Of a stretch of 38,603 nucleotides of DNA, positions 34,589 through 38,603 are shown piece after piece. The DNA is from an uncultured Pelagibacteraceae bacterium (GTDB lineage: Bacteria; Pseudomonadota; Alphaproteobacteria; Pelagibacterales; Pelagibacteraceae): NCBI GenBank assembly GCA_902515205.1, contig CABXTU010000009.1, positions 1 to 38,603 of the forward strand, in the 5' to 3' direction. Each line of letters opens with the position of its first letter. Position 1 is the first letter of the stretch. Both the position numbers and the translations under genes were made by a program. Under the pieces are notes generated by a model that was not told the origin of the DNA, searched no databases, and saw nothing but the letters and a program-made list of their open reading frames with translations.

Positions 34589-35538
34589 TGACTTTAAATA
34601 AAGAACTAATTGATAAAATTATAAATATAACTTCAAAAGCAGCTATATCTTGCTACAGATTTGTTGGAAAAAATGATAAAAAAAATGCCGATAAAGCTGC
34701 AACAGACTCTATGAGAAATGAAATTAATCAACTTGAGATCAATGGGGAAGTTGTAATTGGTGAAGGCGAACTAGATAAAGCACCAATGTTATATATTGGT
34801 GAAAAATTAGGAAAAGGTGGTAATGTAAATCTTGATATTGCTGTAGACCCACTAGAAGGCACAAATTTTGTCGCTAAAAATTTACCAGGAGCATTATCTG
34901 TTATTTCAATCGCAGAAAAGGGAAATCTTTTTAATGCACCAGAAACATATATGGATAAACTTGCTGTTTCAAATAAAGTGCCTATTGAAGCAACAGATTT
35001 AGATTTTCCAGTTGAAAAAAATATTCATAACATTGCTGAATCCTTAAATAAAGATATTAATGATATTACTGCTTGCTTACTAAACCGCCCAAGGCATAAA
35101 GAAATTATTGATAAACTAAAAAAAATGAATGTTAAATTGAAATTAATTTCAGATGGTGATGTATCTGGAGCCTTAATGGTAACCGATGATAAATATAATG
35201 TAGATATATTTTTAGGTATAGGAGGTGGTCCCGAGGGTGTTTTGGCTGCTTCAGCTATAGATGCATACGGATGTAAATTTCAGGGTAGATTTATTTTTGA
35301 TAATGATAAAGATATTTCTAGGGCTAAACAAATGGGTATTAAAGATTTAAAAAAAAAATATGAATTAAAAGAAATTATTAAAGGAGACTCAATATTTTGT
35401 GCATCAGGAATAACCACTGGAGATTTGCTAAAAGGTATTAATGTTAAAGATAATAAGTATATTACTGAAACTTTAGTTACTCACAAAAGCTCAAATATGT
35501 GTAAAATTGTTATAAGAGAAGACACTATAAAAACTTGA
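34588..35538 (+). CDS. glpX: fructose-1,6-bisphosphatase class II (GlpX)
   Basis: Dephosphorylates fructose-1,6-bisphosphate in gluconeogenesis. The 316-residue protein shows the GlpX metal and substrate sites: A-A-T-D-S-M-R (38-44), V-I-G-E-G-E-L-D-K-A-P-M-L-Y-I-G-E (56-72), D-I-A-V-D-P-L-E-G-T-N (83-93), S-D-G-D-V-S-G-A-L and G-I-G-G-G-P-E-G-V-L-A-A. The start is GTG at 34588, overlapping the TAG of the SbmA-type gene by one base; no better start lies nearby. Length matches the family. Translational coupling to a peptide-type transporter has no obvious metabolic logic and probably reflects genome packing. Confidence 0.94.
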   Translation: MTLNKELIDKIINITSKAAISCYRFVGKNDKKNADKAATDSMRNEINQLEINGEVVIGEGELDKAPMLYIGEKLGKGGNVNLDIAVDPLEGTNFVAKNLPGALSVISIAEKGNLFNAPETYMDKLAVSNKVPIEATDLDFPVEKNIHNIAESLNKDINDITACLLNRPRHKEIIDKLKKMNVKLKLISDGDVSGALMVTDDKYNVDIFLGIGGGPEGVLAASAIDAYGCKFQGRFIFDNDKDISRAKQMGIKDLKKKYELKEIIKGDSIFCASGITTGDLLKGINVKDNKYITETLVTHKSSNMCKIVIREDTIKT

Positions 35539-35563
35539 TAAATAATATTTTTTACAATAAAAG
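35535..35563 (+). promoter_or_regulatory. possible promoter of tRNA-Glu
   Basis: TTGATA (35535-35540) overlaps the glpX stop and lies 17 bases ahead of TAAAAG (35558-35563), 10 bases before the mature tRNA 5' end. The -35 element is good and the -10 element poor. This is the only reasonable promoter-like pair in the 35-base gap; the tRNA could instead be read through from glpX. Confidence 0.28.
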
Positions 35564-35573
35564 ATCCAAGTTT

Positions 35574-35648
35574 GGTCCCTTCGTCTATCGGTTAGGACAC
35601 GTGGTTTTCATCCTCGAAAGAGGGGTTCGATTCCCCTAGGGACCGCCA
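35574..35648 (+). tRNA. tRNA-Glu (anticodon UUC) with a U-U mismatch in the anticodon stem
   Basis: A 75-base cloverleaf. Acceptor GGTCCCT pairs with AGGGACC. The anticodon loop TTTTCAT carries TTC, and the T arm is AGGGG-TTCGATT-CCCCT. CCA is encoded at 35646-35648. The anticodon stem is CGTGG against CCTCG, so four pairs form but the central 29-41 position is U-U instead of U-A. The GIY-YIG start codon follows after only two bases. Confidence 0.95.
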
Positions 35649-35650
35649 TT

Positions 35651-35908
35651 ATGAGTTATTATGTGTATCTCCTAGTTTCTACTAACAAAAATAATTCAAT
35701 TTCTTACGTAGGATACACTAATAATTTAAAAAGAAGGGTAAATTTGCATAATAATTCAAAAGGTGCAAAATTCACTAAAGGTAGATTTTGGAAATTAGCT
35801 TATTTTGAGAAATTTTCAACAAAATCCGATGCTTTAAAAAAAGAATATAAATTGAAAAAAAATTATACTTTGAGATCTAGAATTAAAAAAAGTTTTTTAA
35901 AAAAATGA
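35651..35908 (+). CDS. GIY-YIG domain protein (UPF0213/YhbQ-like)
   Basis: Small stand-alone GIY-YIG nuclease-fold protein; the cellular role of this group is unsettled, with DNA repair-type nuclease activity reported for some members. The 85-residue product has Y-V-Y-L-L (4-8, the GIY strand), Y-V-G-Y-T-N-N-L-K-R-R (19-29, the YIG strand plus catalytic arginine), H33, G-A-K-F-T-K-G-R, and E65 in K-K-E-Y-K-L-K-K, the metal-binding glutamate. The ATG is two bases after the tRNA-Glu CCA. It overlaps the following glycosyltransferase gene by 4 bases (ATGA). Confidence 0.9.
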   Translation: MSYYVYLLVSTNKNNSISYVGYTNNLKRRVNLHNNSKGAKFTKGRFWKLAYFEKFSTKSDALKKEYKLKKNYTLRSRIKKSFLKK

Positions 35909-38019
35909 AAATATCAGTTCTTCTTCCCTATAAAGAAAATTTTTCACCAAACTATGCCGGTGCTGTATCATTATTTGTAAAGGATACCGTTTTAAATAGT
36001 AGATATTTTAATTCCACATATGTATTTGGCAGTATGATATTTAAAAAACCTTTTTTAAATAATTATATAAATATAAATCTAAAAAGAAGCTTACTACAAA
36101 GTAATAGTAAAAATTATATTAAAAAATTTATAGATGAAGAGAGAAAAATTAATTCAGATATATTAGAAGTTCATAATAGACCAAATTATATTAAGTATTT
36201 AAAAAATATTCGTAACAAAAAAATAATTTTATATTTCCACAACGATCCATTATCAATGAGTGGATCAATATCAATCAAGGATCGACTTTATTTGTTAAAT
36301 AATATTGATAAGATACTATTTAATAGCAAGTGGTCTCAAAAAAGATTTTTTATAGATATTGAAAATGACAAACTTTTAAAACAAAAAACATCAGTTTGCT
36401 ATCAATCTACTTCAAAAGATAAAATTAATTTTAAAAAAAAAGAAAAATTAATATCATTTGTTGGAAAATTAAATTCTGCAAAAGGCTATGATTTATTTGG
36501 TAAGGCTATCATAAAAATATTAGATAAATATCCTGATTGGAAGTCTATAGTTATCGGTGATGAACGTAGGGAAAAAATTTTGTTTAATCATAAAAACTTG
36601 GAAATCAAAGGTTATACAAATCATGATGAGGTTTTACGTTTATTAAAAAAAATAAGTATATCAGTCGTATGTTCAAGATGGGAAGAACCTTTTGGTAGGA
36701 CAAGTCTAGAGGCGGCCAGTCGTGGATCTGCAGTAATTATAAGCAATAGAGGTGGTTTACCTGAAACCTCTCAGAGCGCTGTTGTACTAAAAGAACTTAA
36801 TTCAAATGAAATTTTTAACGAAATTGAAAAATTAATTTTAGATAAAAAAAAATTAACTAATCTTCAAAGATTGAATTATAAAAATTTCTTTTTTGATCAT
36901 AAATATATCTCTTCATTAATTGACGACATACGTACTGAGTTTATAAATTTAAATTTTTTCTATTTCAAAAAAGACAAAATTTTAAAAATAATGCATATAA
37001 CAAATGTAAATGAACGTTTTAATGGGAGGTTACATTATAATACTGGTCGTAGAATAAATAATGGTTTTATTAGAAATGGCCATAACGTACTAACACTTAG
37101 TGATAGAGATGCAGTTCATTATCAAAAAAATTTTAGAGATTTAAACGGAAAAAAAGCTTTACAAATAAAAATTCTTGAAACATTTAATAATTTTAAACCA
37201 GACGTGTTAATTCTTGGACACGCAGATCGAGTTTCAAACAATACTTTATCTATTATTAAGGAAAATCACAAAGATCTAAAAATTGCTCAATGGTTTTTAG
37301 ATCCACTATCTAAATATGGTCCAGACCATATAAATAATTCTAAAAGAATATTGGATAAAATTGATCTTATTGATAAGACTTTCTTAACGACTAATCCAAG
37401 CGCATTACCTATAAAAATACCTAATTCTTTTTTTATTCCCAATCCATCAGACAGGTCATTTGAAATTTTAGAAAATTATAAAAAGAACTGCTCTTTTGAC
37501 GTTTTTTTTGCAATGAGCCATGGTGTACATAGAGGTGCTTTAAAAAGTGGTAAAGAGGACGATAGGGAAAAGTTTATTAATAAACTTATACATCTAAATA
37601 AAAAGATTAAGTTTGATGTATATGGTATGAACAATGTCCAACCTATTTGGGCAGATCAATTTTTAAAAAAAATTTCAAATTCTTATATGGGTTTGAATCT
37701 AAGCAGAGGTAAGCCAATTAAATATTATAGTAGTGATAGAATTGTTCAATTGGTAGGTAATGGACTTTTGACATTTATTGATAAAAATACTTTTTTAAGT
37801 GATTTTTTTTCATCTAATGAAATAGTTTTCTATGAGAATATAAAAGATTTAAGCTACAAACTAAATAAATATAAAAAAGATAAAAAAAAGGGAAAAAAAA
37901 TTGCAAAAGCTGGAAGAGATAAATATCTAAAATACTTTAATTCCGATCTTGTTTCAGAGTATATGCTATCTAAAATTTTGGACTTTAAATCTAAAAAAAA
38001 TTTTATTTGGGATAATTAA
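35905..38019 (+). CDS. tandem glycosyltransferase protein: GT4 domain fused to a CgeB-like glycosyltransferase domain
   Basis: Predicted enzyme of surface polysaccharide or lipopolysaccharide synthesis. The 704-residue protein has two GT-B-like halves. The first (1 to about 345) is GT4-type, with F-V-G-K-L-N-S-A-K-G-Y-D (185-196), I-V-I-G-D-E-R-R and the E-x7-E motif in E261-P-F-G-R-T-S-L-E269, followed by R-G-G-L-P-E-T. The second (about 357 to 704) starts anew with K-I-M-H-I-T-N-V-N-E-R-F-N-G-R and ends with Y-Y-S-S-D-R-I-V-Q-L-V-G-N-G-L-L-T-F and I-A-K-A-G-R-D-K-Y-L-K-Y, resembling the CgeB/group 1 transferase C-terminus. No membrane segment or signal is seen. Donor and acceptor sugars cannot be read from sequence. 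It is coupled to the GIY-YIG gene by a 4-base overlap. Confidence 0.85.
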   Translation: MKISVLLPYKENFSPNYAGAVSLFVKDTVLNSRYFNSTYVFGSMIFKKPFLNNYININLKRSLLQSNSKNYIKKFIDEERKINSDILEVHNRPNYIKYLKNIRNKKIILYFHNDPLSMSGSISIKDRLYLLNNIDKILFNSKWSQKRFFIDIENDKLLKQKTSVCYQSTSKDKINFKKKEKLISFVGKLNSAKGYDLFGKAIIKILDKYPDWKSIVIGDERREKILFNHKNLEIKGYTNHDEVLRLLKKISISVVCSRWEEPFGRTSLEAASRGSAVIISNRGGLPETSQSAVVLKELNSNEIFNEIEKLILDKKKLTNLQRLNYKNFFFDHKYISSLIDDIRTEFINLNFFYFKKDKILKIMHITNVNERFNGRLHYNTGRRINNGFIRNGHNVLTLSDRDAVHYQKNFRDLNGKKALQIKILETFNNFKPDVLILGHADRVSNNTLSIIKENHKDLKIAQWFLDPLSKYGPDHINNSKRILDKIDLIDKTFLTTNPSALPIKIPNSFFIPNPSDRSFEILENYKKNCSFDVFFAMSHGVHRGALKSGKEDDREKFINKLIHLNKKIKFDVYGMNNVQPIWADQFLKKISNSYMGLNLSRGKPIKYYSSDRIVQLVGNGLLTFIDKNTFLSDFFSSNEIVFYENIKDLSYKLNKYKKDKKKGKKIAKAGRDKYLKYFNSDLVSEYMLSKILDFKSKKNFIWDN

Positions 38020-38021
38020 AC

Positions 38022-38603
38022 GTGTTTTCAATAATAATACCAACATTAAATAATCTTGATTACCTTAAACTTTGCATAAAAAGTATCAAAAAAAATTCTA
38101 AATATAAACATGAAATTATTGTACATGTAAATTTGGGAAACGATGGAACAATAGATTTTCTAAATGAGCATCAAATAAAATATACTTTAACAAAATATAA
38201 TGCTGGTATCTGTGAGGGGATGAATCTTGCTGCAAAAAAAGCAAAATACGAATATTTTTTATATGCACATGATGATTTCTATTTTTGTCCTAATTGGGAC
38301 GAAATACTGAAAAAAGAAGTTGACTTAATTGGTCATAATAATTTTTATTTATCTGGTACCATGATGAATAATGGACAAATTAATTTTGATTGTGGAAATT
38401 CAATTAACAATTTTAATGAAGAAAAGTTTTTAAAAAACTATAAAAATTACGATTTTTACGATTTTCAAGGATCTACCTGGGCTCCACACTTAATTCATAG
38501 GGATATTTGGAATCAAGTTGGAGGATTTAGTGAAGAATTTTATCCAGGAACTGGATCAGATCCAGATTTAAATATGAAACTTTGGAATATTGGTGTACGT
38601 ATT
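38022..38603 (+). CDS. glycosyltransferase family 2, N-terminal part (3' end outside window)
   Basis: The first 194 codons of a GT-A-fold sugar transferase, starting with GTG two bases after the preceding stop. It shows the GT2 opening F-S-I-I-I-P-T-L-N-N-L-D-Y-L-K-L-C-I-K-S-I (2-22), N-A-G-I-C-E-G-M-N-L-A-A-K-K-A, then the metal-binding segment Y-A-H-D-D-F-Y-F, in the place of the usual D-x-D, and a late W-N-Q-V-G-G-F-S-E-E-F-Y-P-G-T-G-S-D-P-D-L segment typical of the acceptor side. With the upstream tandem transferase it indicates a polysaccharide gene cluster continuing past the window end. Confidence 0.88.
   Translation, partial: MFSIIIPTLNNLDYLKLCIKSIKKNSKYKHEIIVHVNLGNDGTIDFLNEHQIKYTLTKYNAGICEGMNLAAKKAKYEYFLYAHDDFYFCPNWDEILKKEVDLIGHNNFYLSGTMMNNGQINFDCGNSINNFNEEKFLKNYKNYDFYDFQGSTWAPHLIHRDIWNQVGGFSEEFYPGTGSDPDLNMKLWNIGVRI

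Noticed and set aside
35649-38603. Search for a repeated tRNA-Glu 3' end as an attachment site
   Set aside because: I saw no second copy of the T-arm/acceptor sequence in the visible part; the far end may lie beyond the window.

Overview
The window is very AT-rich and tightly packed. It carries single-copy housekeeping genes in an order typical of Alphaproteobacteria: argS, nagZ, scpAB, tatABC, serS, yajC, secDF; uvrA divergent from ssb-gyrA; recG divergent from sdhE; and mltB, rlpA, dacA, tmk, holB, metG, tatD. Together with heavy Lys/Asn/Ile use, almost no intergenic DNA, very small proteins and many overlapping genes, this points to a streamlined marine alphaproteobacterium of the SAR11 (Pelagibacterales) type. 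The taxonomic call is an inference from gene order and composition; no rRNA is present.

Layout. (1) 1-8319, plus strand: the 3' end of argS, a small membrane-anchored protein, nagZ, scpA, scpB, tatA, tatB, tatC, serS, yajC, secD, secF. This covers chromosome segregation, the twin-arginine translocase and Sec accessory proteins. (2) 8316-13033: a PuuD-like membrane protein (minus), Fe-type superoxide dismutase (plus), then a minus-strand unit of uvrA, an unlisted 48-codon membrane peptide and a small membrane protein whose frame is broken at a run of seven G. (3) 13124-18480, plus: ssb, gyrA, coaD, a cyclophilin, tgt and tRNA-Lys. (4) 18489-22473: a Tat-type M48 lipoprotein protease (minus), a 25-codon micro-ORF and a DUF502 protein (plus), recG (minus), sdhE (plus), tRNA-Ser (minus). 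(5) 22562-30911, plus: rarD, then a cell-wall and replication operon (mltB, rlpA, dacA, tmk, holB, metG, tatD, a metallo-beta-lactamase-fold hydrolase) in which almost every junction overlaps. (6) 30906-33124, minus: glutathione peroxidase, nhaA, a zinc-ribbon membrane protein. (7) 33218-35538, plus: tRNA-Pro, an NDUFS4-type complex I subunit, an SbmA/BacA-type transporter, glpX. (8) 35574-38603, plus: tRNA-Glu, a GIY-YIG protein, a 704-residue protein with two glycosyltransferase domains and the start of a GT2 glycosyltransferase. This last part looks like the edge of a surface-polysaccharide region next to a tRNA gene.

There is no gene-free stretch longer than 300 bases, and I found no CRISPR array, insertion sequence, prophage or rRNA. 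I did not find a convincing new multi-gene system. The items most worth checking are the G7 frameshift, loss of two zinc cysteines in Tgt, a U-U mismatch in the anticodon stem of tRNA-Glu, start codons placed 3 to 10 bases after tRNA 3' ends, and interlocked convergent stop codons that leave no room for terminators.
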